Part shown: positions 8,196 to 16,596 of the stretch, piece by piece
Layout: every line of letters begins with the position of its first letter
Position numbering within the stretch: the first letter of the stretch is position 1
Assembly (NCBI RefSeq): GCF_947487915.1
Contig: NZ_CANKYH010000003.1
Location: 186,001-250,000 of the forward strand
DNA from: an uncultured Serinicoccus sp.
GTDB lineage: Bacteria; Actinomycetota; Actinomycetes; Actinomycetales; Dermatophilaceae
DNA length: 64,000 nt
Direction of reading: 5' to 3'
Notes under the pieces: model-generated
The model's database searches: none
Seen by the model: only the letters and a program-made list of their open reading frames with translations
What the model was told of the DNA's origin: nothing
Program-made: the position numbers and the translations under genes

Positions 8196-10207
8196 GGCAG
8201 CAGGAGGCGGGGGCGGCCACGGCTCGTGGCCCGGTGCAGCGTGCGGCGGCCGGGGCCGCCGAGGTGGGCGCGGTGGAGCCGGTGGACGACACGCCGGTCG
8301 TCACCGAGGGCGAGTGGCCGGAGCGGGTCGACCTCTCCTACACCCCGTCGGGGGCGACCGTGCGCGTTCCAGCGGGGGTGAACCTCTTCGAGGCGGCGAG
8401 CTGGAACGGCATCGCCGTGGACTCGACCTGCGGCGGGCACGGCACGTGCCGCAAGTGCAAGCTGCAGGTCACCGAGGGCGACTGGATGCCCCCGGTGACG
8501 CCGCAGGACGAGCGCACCTTCTCCGCGGACCAGCTGGACGCGGGCTGGCGACTCGGATGTCTCGCCACGGCCTGGGGGGCGATGACCGTCGACGTGCCGC
8601 CACTGACCACCCGCCCCAAGGCGTCGACGGTCGGCGTCGGACGGCAGGTCATCCTGCGGCCCTCGGTGCAGAAGCGCTACGTCGAGCTCACCGAGGCGAC
8701 GCTGGCCGACCAGCGGCCCGACCTCACCCGGGTGCTCGACGCGATCGAGGACCTCGAGCCGGTCGCCGAGCTGCACGCGCTGCGGCGGGTGGGGCCCGCG
8801 CTGCGGTCGGCGGACCACAAGGTGACCGCGGTGGTCGCGGACGACCGGCTCATCGACGTCGAGGCGGGCGACACCACGGGCCGCTCCTTCGGGCTGGCGG
8901 TCGACCTCGGCACCACGACGGTGGTCGCGACGCTCATGGACCTGACGACCGGCACCCCCGTGGCCGTCGCGTCGATGCTCAACGCCCAGCAGCCCTTCGG
9001 CGGCGACGTCATCTCCCGGATCAGCGCGACCATGCTCGACCCGCAGGCCCTGCCGCGGCTGCGGGCCCGCGCCCACGAGACGCTGGCCGAGCTGGCGGCC
9101 GAGGTGTGCGCCGAGGCCGGGGTCGAGCCGGGCGAGGTCTACGACGTGGCGATCGCCGGCAACGCCACGATGGTCGCGCTGCTCCTGGGCCAGGACCCGG
9201 AACCCCTGGGCGTGGCGCCCTTCATCCTCGCCACGGACCGCTGGCCCTTGGTCCCGGCCGTCGAGGTCGGCCTGGGGTCCTCGGTGCACCCCGCGGCCCG
9301 GGCCTTCCTGCACCCGGCTCTCGGGGCCTACGTCGGTGGCGACATCGTCGCCGGCATCCAGGCCTCGGGGATGGACCGCGACTCCCGGGTACGGCTGATG
9401 ATCGACATCGGCACCAACTGCGAGATCGTCCTGTCCGACGGCACCCAGCTGGTCTCCACCGCCGCCCCCGCCGGACCGGCCTTCGAGGGCGCCTCCATCC
9501 GGTGCGGCATGCGGGCGGCGGACGGCGCGGTGGAGACGGTGAAACTGCTCGCCGACTGGCCCGATCCCGCCACCGGCGAGGAGGAGCTGCCGGACGCCGT
9601 GCAGCTCGGGGTGATCGGCGACGTCGAGCCGCGCGGGCTGTGCGGCTCGGGCCTGGTCGACGCGGTGGCCGAGCTCAGCCGGGTGGGGCTGCTGGACCCC
9701 TCCGGCCGTCTGGTCGACGCGGAGACCGCCCGGTCGGTGGCCCCGGCGCTGGCCGACCGGCTGGCCAGCATCGGCGAGGCGGGCGAACGCGTCTTCGTGC
9801 TCTACCGCGAGTCGCCGGACGCCCCGGCGTCCGAGTCGGTCTACCTCTCCCAGCGCGACGTCCGCGAGCTGCAGTTCGCCAAGGCCGCCATCTCGACCGG
9901 GTGGACCCTGCTGCTGGAGGAGATCGGGCTGGAGCCCCGTGAGGTCCAGCAGGTGCTGCTCGCGGGGTCCTTCGGCTCCTACCTCTCGCCCGCCGCCGCG
10001 GTGCGGATCGGGCTGGTCCCCCGGCTGCCGACGCTGCGGATCGTGGCGGCCGGCAACATCGCCGGGGAGGGCGCCAAGATGGTGCTGCTCTCGGCGACCG
10101 AGCGCGCCGGCGCCGAGGCCCTGCTCGAGGGGGTGCGCTATGTCGAGCTCTCCGACCGCAGCGACTTCAACGACCGCTTCGTCGACCAGCTCTCCTTCCC
10201 GGCCTGA
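8192..10207 (+). CDS. Corrinoid activation protein: 2Fe-2S ferredoxin + DUF4445/ASKHA domain (RamA/RACo-like)
   Basis: A 671-aa protein. After a variable 40-residue lead comes a plant-type 2Fe-2S ferredoxin domain with Cys80, 86, 89 and 123 (DSTCGGHGTCRKCK, then LGCLA). A linker and an ASKHA ATPase-like DUF4445 domain follow (LAVDLGTTTVVATLMDL, IDIGTNCEIVLS, LAGSFGSYLSP). Such proteins reductively reactivate Co(II) to Co(I) in corrinoid methyltransferase systems using ATP. The GTG start overlaps the preceding TGA, preferred over an upstream ATG at 8138 that would overlap the transferase by 58 bp. Confidence 0.9.
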   Translation: MRQQEAGAATARGPVQRAAAGAAEVGAVEPVDDTPVVTEGEWPERVDLSYTPSGATVRVPAGVNLFEAASWNGIAVDSTCGGHGTCRKCKLQVTEGDWMPPVTPQDERTFSADQLDAGWRLGCLATAWGAMTVDVPPLTTRPKASTVGVGRQVILRPSVQKRYVELTEATLADQRPDLTRVLDAIEDLEPVAELHALRRVGPALRSADHKVTAVVADDRLIDVEAGDTTGRSFGLAVDLGTTTVVATLMDLTTGTPVAVASMLNAQQPFGGDVISRISATMLDPQALPRLRARAHETLAELAAEVCAEAGVEPGEVYDVAIAGNATMVALLLGQDPEPLGVAPFILATDRWPLVPAVEVGLGSSVHPAARAFLHPALGAYVGGDIVAGIQASGMDRDSRVRLMIDIGTNCEIVLSDGTQLVSTAAPAGPAFEGASIRCGMRAADGAVETVKLLADWPDPATGEEELPDAVQLGVIGDVEPRGLCGSGLVDAVAELSRVGLLDPSGRLVDAETARSVAPALADRLASIGEAGERVFVLYRESPDAPASESVYLSQRDVRELQFAKAAISTGWTLLLEEIGLEPREVQQVLLAGSFGSYLSPAAAVRIGLVPRLPTLRIVAAGNIAGEGAKMVLLSATERAGAEALLEGVRYVELSDRSDFNDRFVDQLSFPA

Positions 10208-10265
10208 CGCCGCCGAGGACCCTCGTGCATCTCCTGCTGACACGAGCGTGCCCAGAGGAACGCCC

Positions 10266-10934
10266 GTGTCGCAAGGAAAGGCCCGGGCAGAGGCACGGAC
10301 GTCCTCGGGGCGGCTGCGTCCGGCCGGGTCGCGCGTGGCGCTCGTCGCCTGCGGAGCCCTGGCGACCCACGCCGCGGCCGCAGCGGCACGGCATACCCCT
10401 CCGCTGCCCGTCGACGTGCACCCGCTGCCGCCCCTGCTGCACAACCACCCGCAGCGGATCGCCGGCGAGGTCGAGGCGGCCGTCGACCGGCTCGCCGGAC
10501 GCTACGACCGGGTCGCCGTCGGGTATGCCGACTGCGGCACCTACGGCGCGCTCGACGCGCTGTGCGCCCGCCGCGGGGTCGCGCGGCTGCCCGGGCTGCA
10601 CTGCTACGACCTGTATGCCGGTGAGGCGCGGGTCGCCGCGCTGCTGGAGGAGGAGCCCGGGACCTACCTGCTCACCGACTTCCTGGTCCGCAGCTTCGAC
10701 CGCACGGTGTGGGCCGAGCTGGGGCTGGACCGGCACCCGGAGCTGCGGGACGACTACTTCGGCCACTACACGCGGTGCGTCTGGCTGGCGCAGGAGTCCG
10801 ACGACCCCGAGCTCACCGCGCTGGCCCGGCGCGCTGCCGCCCGGCTGGGGCTGCCGCTGCAGGTCGAGCGGACCGGCACCGCCGGTCTGGACGACGCCCT
10901 CGCCCGCCTCGTGCTGGGGCCGACGTCGTGCTGA
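10266..10934 (+). CDS. DUF1638 domain protein of corrinoid methyltransferase clusters
   Basis: A 222-aa protein with the DUF1638 pattern: VALVACGALATH near the N-terminus, HPLPPLLHNHPQRI, then a Cys-rich part (YADCGTYGALDALC) and LPGLHCYDLYAGEA. The GTG start follows AGAGGAAC. DUF1638 genes recur beside mttB/mtgB-type clusters in archaea, Alphaproteobacteria and Actinobacteria, but their biochemical role is unknown; the conserved Cys and His residues suggest metal or corrinoid handling, which is inference. It sits 58 bp downstream of the activator, probably in the same operon, and is followed by a 32-bp tandem array. Confidence 0.82.
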   Translation: MSQGKARAEARTSSGRLRPAGSRVALVACGALATHAAAAAARHTPPLPVDVHPLPPLLHNHPQRIAGEVEAAVDRLAGRYDRVAVGYADCGTYGALDALCARRGVARLPGLHCYDLYAGEARVAALLEEEPGTYLLTDFLVRSFDRTVWAELGLDRHPELRDDYFGHYTRCVWLAQESDDPELTALARRAAARLGLPLQVERTGTAGLDDALARLVLGPTSC

Positions 10935-10946
10935 CCCTGCCTCCCA

Positions 10947-11138
10947 CCGAGCGCCGCGCATGGTTCCCCCCTGACCGACCGAGCGCCGCGCATGGTTCCC
11001 CCTTGACCGACCGAGCGCCGCGAATGGTTGCCCCCTGACCGACCGAGCGCCGCGAATGGTTCCCCCTTGACCGACCGAGCGCCGCGCATGGTTCCCCCTG
11101 CCCCGACCGAGCGCCGCGCATGGTTCCCCCTGCCCTGA
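10947..11138. repeat. Tandem array, six units of exactly 32 bp
   Basis: CCGAGCGCCGCG followed by CATGGTTCCCCC or a variant recurs at 10947, 10979, 11011, 11043, 11075 and 11107. Units differ at a few positions (CATGG/AATGG, TTCCCC/TTGCCC). The array starts 13 bp after the DUF1638 stop. With the hairpin at 11195 it fills the 403-bp convergent gap before metF; I see no gene there. A diverged inverted version of the unit occurs at 59241. Confidence 0.95.
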
Positions 11139-11194
11139 CGCGCTTCGTGCCGTCTTCAGGACGTGTCCACGCGGTCTTCGGCCCCGCCCGGAGG

Positions 11195-11258
11195 GCGCGA
11201 CTGCACGGGGTATGTCGAGAAATCGCCCTGGCGGGCGACATATCCGCTGCAGTCGCGC
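11195..11258. repeat. Dispersed long-hairpin element, copy 1
   Basis: Arms 11195-11217 and 11236-11258 pair at 20 of 23 positions around an 18-nt loop (GCGCGACTGCA...TGCAGTCGCGC). The same element, including the flanking ACCACxGGACxCGGGATCGG, recurs at 22992-23055. It lies between convergent genes, so it may terminate both. It is also REP-like in size and structure. Confidence 0.85.
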
Positions 11259-11337
11259 ACCACGGGACACGGGATCGGACCGCATCGGACGTCGTGACGA
11301 GCCAGAGGAGCGACCCGGGCCCGCGCTGGGGCCGGGC

Positions 11338-12189
11338 CTAAGGCCGGCGCAGGTCGGCGACCTCGGCGAGCTGCTCCCGCCGCCACGCCTCGGTCTTCTC
11401 GACCTGATTGAAGCTGTAGAGGTGCAGGCCGCCGATGTGCAGGCGCTCGGTGCCGGCGAGCGCGGCGATGCGGTGGGCGAAACGGGTGGTCGAGAAGCCG
11501 GGCAGCGCGATCCGGGTGAAGACCCCGCGCTGCTTGCGCAGGAAGCGCATGGAGTCGCCGACTCCGATGACGGTCGCCATCTTCAGCAGCTTGGCCGGGT
11601 CGACCGGGCCGGGCACGCCCACCCAGACCGGGTGCTCGATGCCGCGTCGGCGGACCCGCTCGAGCCACCGGCCGACCTGCTCGTCATCGAAGGTCATGTT
11701 GGAGACGATGTCGGTGGCGTAGCGCCGCTTGTCCCACATGGACTGGACGATGACGTCGTCGTCGATGCCCGGATGCGACTCGGGGTAGCCGGTGATCCCC
11801 ACCCGCTCGAACGGCCGGCCCAGCTCGGCCAGCTCCATCAGCAGGTCCAGCGCGTTGCCGAAGGTGGTGTCCGTCGGCGTGGCGTCCCCGCCGGGCACGA
11901 AGATCTCGGTGACACCCGCCTCCCGCAGCCGCGCGACGAGGTCGGGCAGCTCGGCCCGCTCGACCATGCGCGCGGCCAGGTGGGGCACGACGTGGTAGCG
12001 GTCGGCGAGCTGCTCGGTGAGCGCCAGCGTGGCCTCCAGCCCCTTGGCGGGGGACGCCGTGACGGTGACCGTCCGGCCCGGCTCGACGTGCGCGTGCACC
12101 TGCTCGGCCACGGAGTCGGTCGGCAGGACCTCCAGCCGCGCGCCCAGCAGCAGCCGCTCCAACGCGGCCGAGGGGTACCTGTTGCTCAT
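11338..12189 (-). CDS. Methylenetetrahydrofolate reductase (MetF-like), C1 catabolic
   Basis: A 283-aa TIM-barrel flavoprotein of the MTHFR family: VTVTASPAKGLEATL at the N-terminus, EIFVPGGDATPTDTTFGNAL, GITGYPESHPGID, and SNMTFDDEQVGRW. It interconverts methyl-THF and methylene-THF with FAD. Beside a corrinoid demethylation operon it most likely runs in the oxidative direction, feeding betaine methyls into C1 oxidation or serine synthesis, rather than methionine synthesis. The ATG at 12189 overlaps operator-like half-sites shared with the FAD oxidase and iclR genes. No ribosome site is evident. Confidence 0.85.
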   Translation of the reverse strand: MSNRYPSAALERLLLGARLEVLPTDSVAEQVHAHVEPGRTVTVTASPAKGLEATLALTEQLADRYHVVPHLAARMVERAELPDLVARLREAGVTEIFVPGGDATPTDTTFGNALDLLMELAELGRPFERVGITGYPESHPGIDDDVIVQSMWDKRRYATDIVSNMTFDDEQVGRWLERVRRRGIEHPVWVGVPGPVDPAKLLKMATVIGVGDSMRFLRKQRGVFTRIALPGFSTTRFAHRIAALAGTERLHIGGLHLYSFNQVEKTEAWRREQLAEVADLRRP

Positions 12190-12214
12190 CACGCAACGCG
12201 ATTCGCCATACGCA
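12187..12214 (-). promoter_or_regulatory. Candidate IclR operator at the metF start
   Basis: ATCACGCAAC (12188-12197) and CGCCATACGCA (12204-12214) match, in reverse orientation, the GTTGCGTGAT and TGCGTATCGCG elements upstream of the FAD oxidase (295-328), with one mismatch in the second. The site abuts and overlaps the metF start codon. This is the main sequence evidence linking metF to the same regulator despite the 11-kb distance. Confidence 0.5.
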
Positions 12215-12306
12215 CAACCCCAGCGTAGGAGCAGCCCGGCGCCCTGACAAGACCCGTCGGGACGGGATCCCCCTCGGCACGACCCTCGTCGGTCGGCGCC
12301 CGTCCC

Positions 12307-12999
12307 TCAGCCCCGCAGGTGGGCGGCCAGGAACGCCAGGGTGCGCGGCCACGCCGCCGCCGAGGCCTCGGCGTGGTGGAAGGCCGGGTGCGGGTTGTCG
12401 AAGGCGTGGCCGGCGCCCTCGTGCCGGACGAACTCCACCCCGTCCCGGTCCAGCGCGCGCTCGATCTCCTCGACCGTGGCCCGGGGGATGAACGCGTCCT
12501 CGGTGCCCCAGTGGTGCAGGCTCGGAGCGGTGACCTGGGGCGCGAGCTCCAGCAGCTGCGGCAGCGCGGACCCGTAGTAGGACACCAGGGCGTCGACCTC
12601 GGTCCGTGCGGCGGTCGCGAAGGCGACCCCACCGCCGTAGCAGAACCCGACGAGACCGACCCGTCCCGCGAGCTCGCCGCGCAGGTGCTCCACCGTGGCC
12701 AGGGTGTCCCCCACCGCGTCGTCCCAGTCGGTCGCGGCCATGAGCTCCATGCCGCGCTCCAGCATCCCCTCGCCCCCCTCGTCGACCTCGTGGTCCGGGA
12801 TCCGCCAGTAGAGCTCGGGGACGTGCACCTCGTACCCCTGCTCGGCGAGGTCCCTCGCCCGGTCGCGCACGTAGGAGGACACGCCGAAGATCTCCTGCAC
12901 CAGGACGATGCCGGCGCCGGACGGCTCGGCGGGGCGGAAGCGGTGCACCGGCAGGTCGCCGTCCGGTCGGGGCAGGGTGATGACGTCAGGGGTGGACAT
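12307..12999 (-). CDS. Dienelactone hydrolase family protein
   Basis: A 230-aa alpha/beta-hydrolase with the dienelactone hydrolase triad: Cys120 in GFCYGGG, Asp168 in TEDAFIP and His198 in GAGHAF. LVQEIFGVSSYVRDRARDLA is the family's oxyanion/N-terminal region. Such enzymes hydrolyse dienelactones in chloroaromatic pathways or act as general carboxylesterases. No aromatic-degradation genes are nearby, so the true substrate is unknown. It is divergent from recC with 84 bp between them. Confidence 0.9.
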   Translation of the reverse strand: MSTPDVITLPRPDGDLPVHRFRPAEPSGAGIVLVQEIFGVSSYVRDRARDLAEQGYEVHVPELYWRIPDHEVDEGGEGMLERGMELMAATDWDDAVGDTLATVEHLRGELAGRVGLVGFCYGGGVAFATAARTEVDALVSYYGSALPQLLELAPQVTAPSLHHWGTEDAFIPRATVEEIERALDRDGVEFVRHEGAGHAFDNPHPAFHHAEASAAAWPRTLAFLAAHLRG

Positions 13000-13070
13000 G
13001 GGCCCAGTCTGCGGGGAGGTGGGCGCGAGGGCCACCGGACCGTGGCCCCGGGTCCGTCGGTCGACGTGGA

Positions 13071-13083
13071 TAGGGTCGGCGCC
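13071..13083 (+). promoter_or_regulatory. Leaderless promoter -10 of recC
   Basis: TAGGGT (13071-13076) is followed by 7 nt and the GTG start of recC at 13084, with no ribosome site upstream. The spacing predicts transcription starting at the GTG itself. No convincing -35 is visible. Confidence 0.45.
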
Positions 13084-16000
13084 GTGACCCTGTTCGTGCA
13101 CCGCGACACCAGCACGGCGGCCCTCGCGGAGGGCCTGGCCGACCTGTTGGCGACGCCGCTGCCCGACCCCTTCGACGAGGAGGTGGTGGCGGTCCCCGCC
13201 AAGGGGGTCGAGCGCTGGCTGGCGCAGCGGCTCTCGCACACGCTCGGTGCCGGGCCGACGGGCCACGACGGGGTGTGCGCCGGGGTCCGCTTCCTCCACC
13301 CGCACTCGCTGGTCTCGATGGTCCTCGGCATCGAGCGCGACGACCCGTGGCACCCGGACCGCCTGGTCTGGCCGGTGCTGGAGTCGATCGACGCCAGCCT
13401 CGACGAGGACTGGGCGGGGACCCTCGCCACCCACCTGGGTCACGGCTCCACCGAGCCGGCTGCCGCGCTGCGCCGCGGTCGACGGTATGCCGTGGCGCGC
13501 CGGCTCGCCGGCCTGTTCGCCGCCTACGCCTCCTCCCGTCCGGCGATGCTCACCGACTGGCGCGGCGGCGGCCAGGGCGACGGCCTGGGGGGCCGGGTCG
13601 AGGCGGACCTCGCCTGGCAGCCCCCGCTGTGGCGCGAGGTGCTGAGCCGGGTGGACGCCGAGCCACCGGACGTGCGCCACGACCGGGTGGTGCAGGCGCT
13701 GCGGGCGGCGCCGGAGGATCCGACCGGAGCCGGCGCCCCGCAGCTCGACCTGCCCGGGCGGCTCTCGCTCTTCGGGCACACCCGCATCGCGCGCAGCGAG
13801 GTGGAGGTCGTCGCGGCGATCGCGGAGCGACGTGACGTCCACCTGTGGCTCCCGCAGGCCTCCCCGGCGGCCTGGGACGCCCTGGCCGGCACCGCCCCCG
13901 GGGGGCCGGTCCCACGGGAGGAGGACGACAGCGCCCTGCTCGTCGACCACCCGCTGCTCGCCAGCCTGGGGCGCGACGCCCGCGAGCTGCAGCGCACCCT
14001 GGCGTTGGCACCGCATACCCCCGGCGAGCGACATCCACGGAGCGCTCCGGCCGGTCGCGCCGGCGGCCGCACCGCCCCCTCGCTCCTGCAGCTGCTCCAG
14101 GCCGACCTGGAGGCCGACCACGTCCCCACGGACGCCGAGCGGGCCGGCCGGCAGGTCCCCGCCGAGGACCGCAGCATCCAGGTGCACGCCTGCCACGGGC
14201 GGTCGCGGCAGGTCGAGGTTCTGCGCGACGTGCTCACCGACCTGCTGGAGCACGACCCCACCCTGGAGCCGCGCGACATCCTCGTCATGTGCCCGGACAT
14301 CGACACCTACGCACCCCTCGTCCACGCCGGGTTCGGCCTGGGCGAGGTGGTGCGCGAGACCGGTCCCGGTGGCGCGGTGCCCGCCACCCACCCCGCGCAC
14401 ACGCTGCGGGTCCGGCTCGCCGACCGCTCCCCGACCGTGGCCAACCCGCTGCTGGCGCTGGCCGCCCGGCTGGTCGAGCTCGCGGGGGGCCGGCTGGGTG
14501 CCGGGGAGGTGCTCGACCTCGCCCGCACCGCCGCCGTGCGTCGCCGCTTCGGGCTGGACGACGACGACCTGGAGCGGATCGGTGACTGGGTGGATGCGGT
14601 CGCGATCCGGTGGGGCCTGGACGACGCCCACCGCGGTGACTACGCGCTGCCCGGGCTGAGCCAGAACACCTGGGAGTCCGGGCTCGCCCGGGTGCTCGTC
14701 GGCGCCGCCGTCGACGGCGAGGAGCTCGACCACCTCGGCACCACCCTCGGCCTCGACGACCTGGACAGCGCCGACCTCGACCTGGCCGGACGGATGGCCG
14801 AGCTGGTCGCCCGGCTGGGCGCCACCCTGCGCGCCCTGCGCCGCGCCGACACGGTCGCCGAGTGGGTCGGGACGCTCACCGACGGCGTCCTCGGGGTGGC
14901 CGACGTCCCCCCGTCGGAGGCGTGGCAGGTCACCCAGCTGCGTCGCGAGCTCGACCTCGTCGGGACGCATGCCGGCGCGCGGGCCGGTGACGGGCCGGGG
15001 TTGTCCCTCTCCCTCTCCGACGTCCACGCGCTGCTGGACGAGCACGCGGCCGGGCGGGCCACCCGGTCCAACTTCCGCACCGGCACGCTGACCGTCTGCA
15101 CCATGGTGCCCATGCGCTCGGTCCCGCACCGGGTCGTCGCCCTGGTCGGCCTCGACGACGGCGTCTTCCCCCGCACCACCGCACCCGACGGCGACGACGC
15201 CACGGCGCGTCGCCCGGTCACCGGGGAGCGCGACCCGCGCAGCGAGGACCGCCAGCTGCTGCTCGACGCGGTCATGGCGGCCGGCGACACGCTCGTCATC
15301 ACCTACACCGGCTTCGACGAGCACACGGGCGCCCCGCGCCCGCCCGCGGTGCCGCTCGGCGAGCTGCTCGACGCCGTCCGGCGGACCGCGCACCCCTCCT
15401 CCCCCGGGGTATGCCGCGTGCTCGCCCACCACCCGCTGCAGCCCTTCGACCCGCGCAACCTCGGTGCGTCGCGCCCGGGTGCGCCGGCGCTGCTGCCCGG
15501 CGGCGGGCCGTTCAGCTACGACCCGGCGGCGCTGGCCGGCGGCCGGGCCGCGGTCTCCCCCCGGGCGCCGCGACCCCGACCCGTCGACCCGGACCTGGAG
15601 CCGCTGCCCGGTGACCAGGTCGAGCTGGACGCGCTGCTGCGCTTCTTCGACCACCCGGCGCGCGCCTACCTGCGCGACCGGCTGGGGCTCGTGCTCCCCG
15701 AGGTGCCCGAGGAGCAGGGCGAGGGCATCCCCATCGACCTGGGCGGACTGCAGAAGTGGGCGGTCGGCGACCGGGTGCTGCAGGCGGTGCTGGCCGGGCG
15801 CGACCCCGGTGCCACCGTCGACGCCGAGCTGTGGCGCGGCGAGCTGCCGCCCCGGGCGCTCGGTGCCGGTGTCCTCCGGGAGGTCACCGAACAAGCGCAG
15901 ATCGTGGCCGAGGCCACGTGGCGGACGGCCGGACGGGGCGGCTGGGGGGTGCCGCTGGAGCGGGGCACCCTCGACGTCGACCTCGTGCTGCCCAGCGGCA

Positions 16001-16596
16001 CCCGGCTGACCGGCACGCTGACCGGGCTGATCGGCTCCCGCGTCGTCACGGCGACCTACTCCACGGTGCGGGCCAAGCAGCGGCTGCGCTCCTGGATCAC
16101 CTCCCTGGTCCTCGCCGCCGCGATGGGCCCGCAGGCGACCAGCCACCTGCTCGGGGCCCAGAAGCGCGGGCGCCGGCCGGGCGGGGTGCACCTCGCCCAC
16201 GGCCCGCACGACCCCGACCGCGCCCTCGAGCTGCTGGACCAGCTCGTCGACCTGCGCTCGCGCGGCCTCGTCGAGCCGCTGCCGCTGCCGCCGCGGACCG
16301 CGCTGACCTGGGCGGAGGCATACCTGCGTGGTCCGGGTGACGCGCACGCCGCGACCCTCGACGCGGTGCGTGAGTGGCGCACCGACGACACCTTCGAGAC
16401 GGCGTTCCCCAAGGAGCAGGACGACCCGAGCCACGCCTTCGTGCACGGTGACGGGGTGCCCCTGCGCGACATCCTCGGCGTGCCCCGGGACGACGAGCGG
16501 TGGACGCCGGGCGTGGACCACCGGCTGGGTCAGCTGGCGCTGCGGGTGTGGGGCCCGGTGCTGACCGACGGCGCCGAGCGCAAGGAGCGGCTGTGA
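13084..16596 (+). CDS. recC: Exodeoxyribonuclease V gamma subunit RecC
   Basis: A 1170-aa protein, close to the family length. The N-terminus VTLFVHRDTS...VVAVPAKGVERWLAQRLSHTLG is the inactivated helicase domain 1 (family form VPxxGmxRWLxxRL). VCTMVPMRSVPHRVVALVGLDDGVFPR is the conserved RecC core before the C-terminal nuclease-like domain. RecC scaffolds RecBCD and recognises Chi. The GTG start is preferred because the frame upstream overlaps the divergent gene. It is first in a three-gene operon; its TGA overlaps the recB GTG. Confidence 0.93.
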   Translation: MTLFVHRDTSTAALAEGLADLLATPLPDPFDEEVVAVPAKGVERWLAQRLSHTLGAGPTGHDGVCAGVRFLHPHSLVSMVLGIERDDPWHPDRLVWPVLESIDASLDEDWAGTLATHLGHGSTEPAAALRRGRRYAVARRLAGLFAAYASSRPAMLTDWRGGGQGDGLGGRVEADLAWQPPLWREVLSRVDAEPPDVRHDRVVQALRAAPEDPTGAGAPQLDLPGRLSLFGHTRIARSEVEVVAAIAERRDVHLWLPQASPAAWDALAGTAPGGPVPREEDDSALLVDHPLLASLGRDARELQRTLALAPHTPGERHPRSAPAGRAGGRTAPSLLQLLQADLEADHVPTDAERAGRQVPAEDRSIQVHACHGRSRQVEVLRDVLTDLLEHDPTLEPRDILVMCPDIDTYAPLVHAGFGLGEVVRETGPGGAVPATHPAHTLRVRLADRSPTVANPLLALAARLVELAGGRLGAGEVLDLARTAAVRRRFGLDDDDLERIGDWVDAVAIRWGLDDAHRGDYALPGLSQNTWESGLARVLVGAAVDGEELDHLGTTLGLDDLDSADLDLAGRMAELVARLGATLRALRRADTVAEWVGTLTDGVLGVADVPPSEAWQVTQLRRELDLVGTHAGARAGDGPGLSLSLSDVHALLDEHAAGRATRSNFRTGTLTVCTMVPMRSVPHRVVALVGLDDGVFPRTTAPDGDDATARRPVTGERDPRSEDRQLLLDAVMAAGDTLVITYTGFDEHTGAPRPPAVPLGELLDAVRRTAHPSSPGVCRVLAHHPLQPFDPRNLGASRPGAPALLPGGGPFSYDPAALAGGRAAVSPRAPRPRPVDPDLEPLPGDQVELDALLRFFDHPARAYLRDRLGLVLPEVPEEQGEGIPIDLGGLQKWAVGDRVLQAVLAGRDPGATVDAELWRGELPPRALGAGVLREVTEQAQIVAEATWRTAGRGGWGVPLERGTLDVDLVLPSGTRLTGTLTGLIGSRVVTATYSTVRAKQRLRSWITSLVLAAAMGPQATSHLLGAQKRGRRPGGVHLAHGPHDPDRALELLDQLVDLRSRGLVEPLPLPPRTALTWAEAYLRGPGDAHAATLDAVREWRTDDTFETAFPKEQDDPSHAFVHGDGVPLRDILGVPRDDERWTPGVDHRLGQLALRVWGPVLTDGAERKERL

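Noticed and set aside
10947..11138. CRISPR array
   Set aside because: The 32-bp units are contiguous with no unique spacers, and no cas genes are in the window.
12307..16521. Very long minus-strand open frame opposite recC
   Set aside because: It is the antisense shadow of a GC-rich gene. Only its last 230 codons (dienelactone hydrolase) show a protein family; the rest is low-complexity Arg/Gly/Pro.
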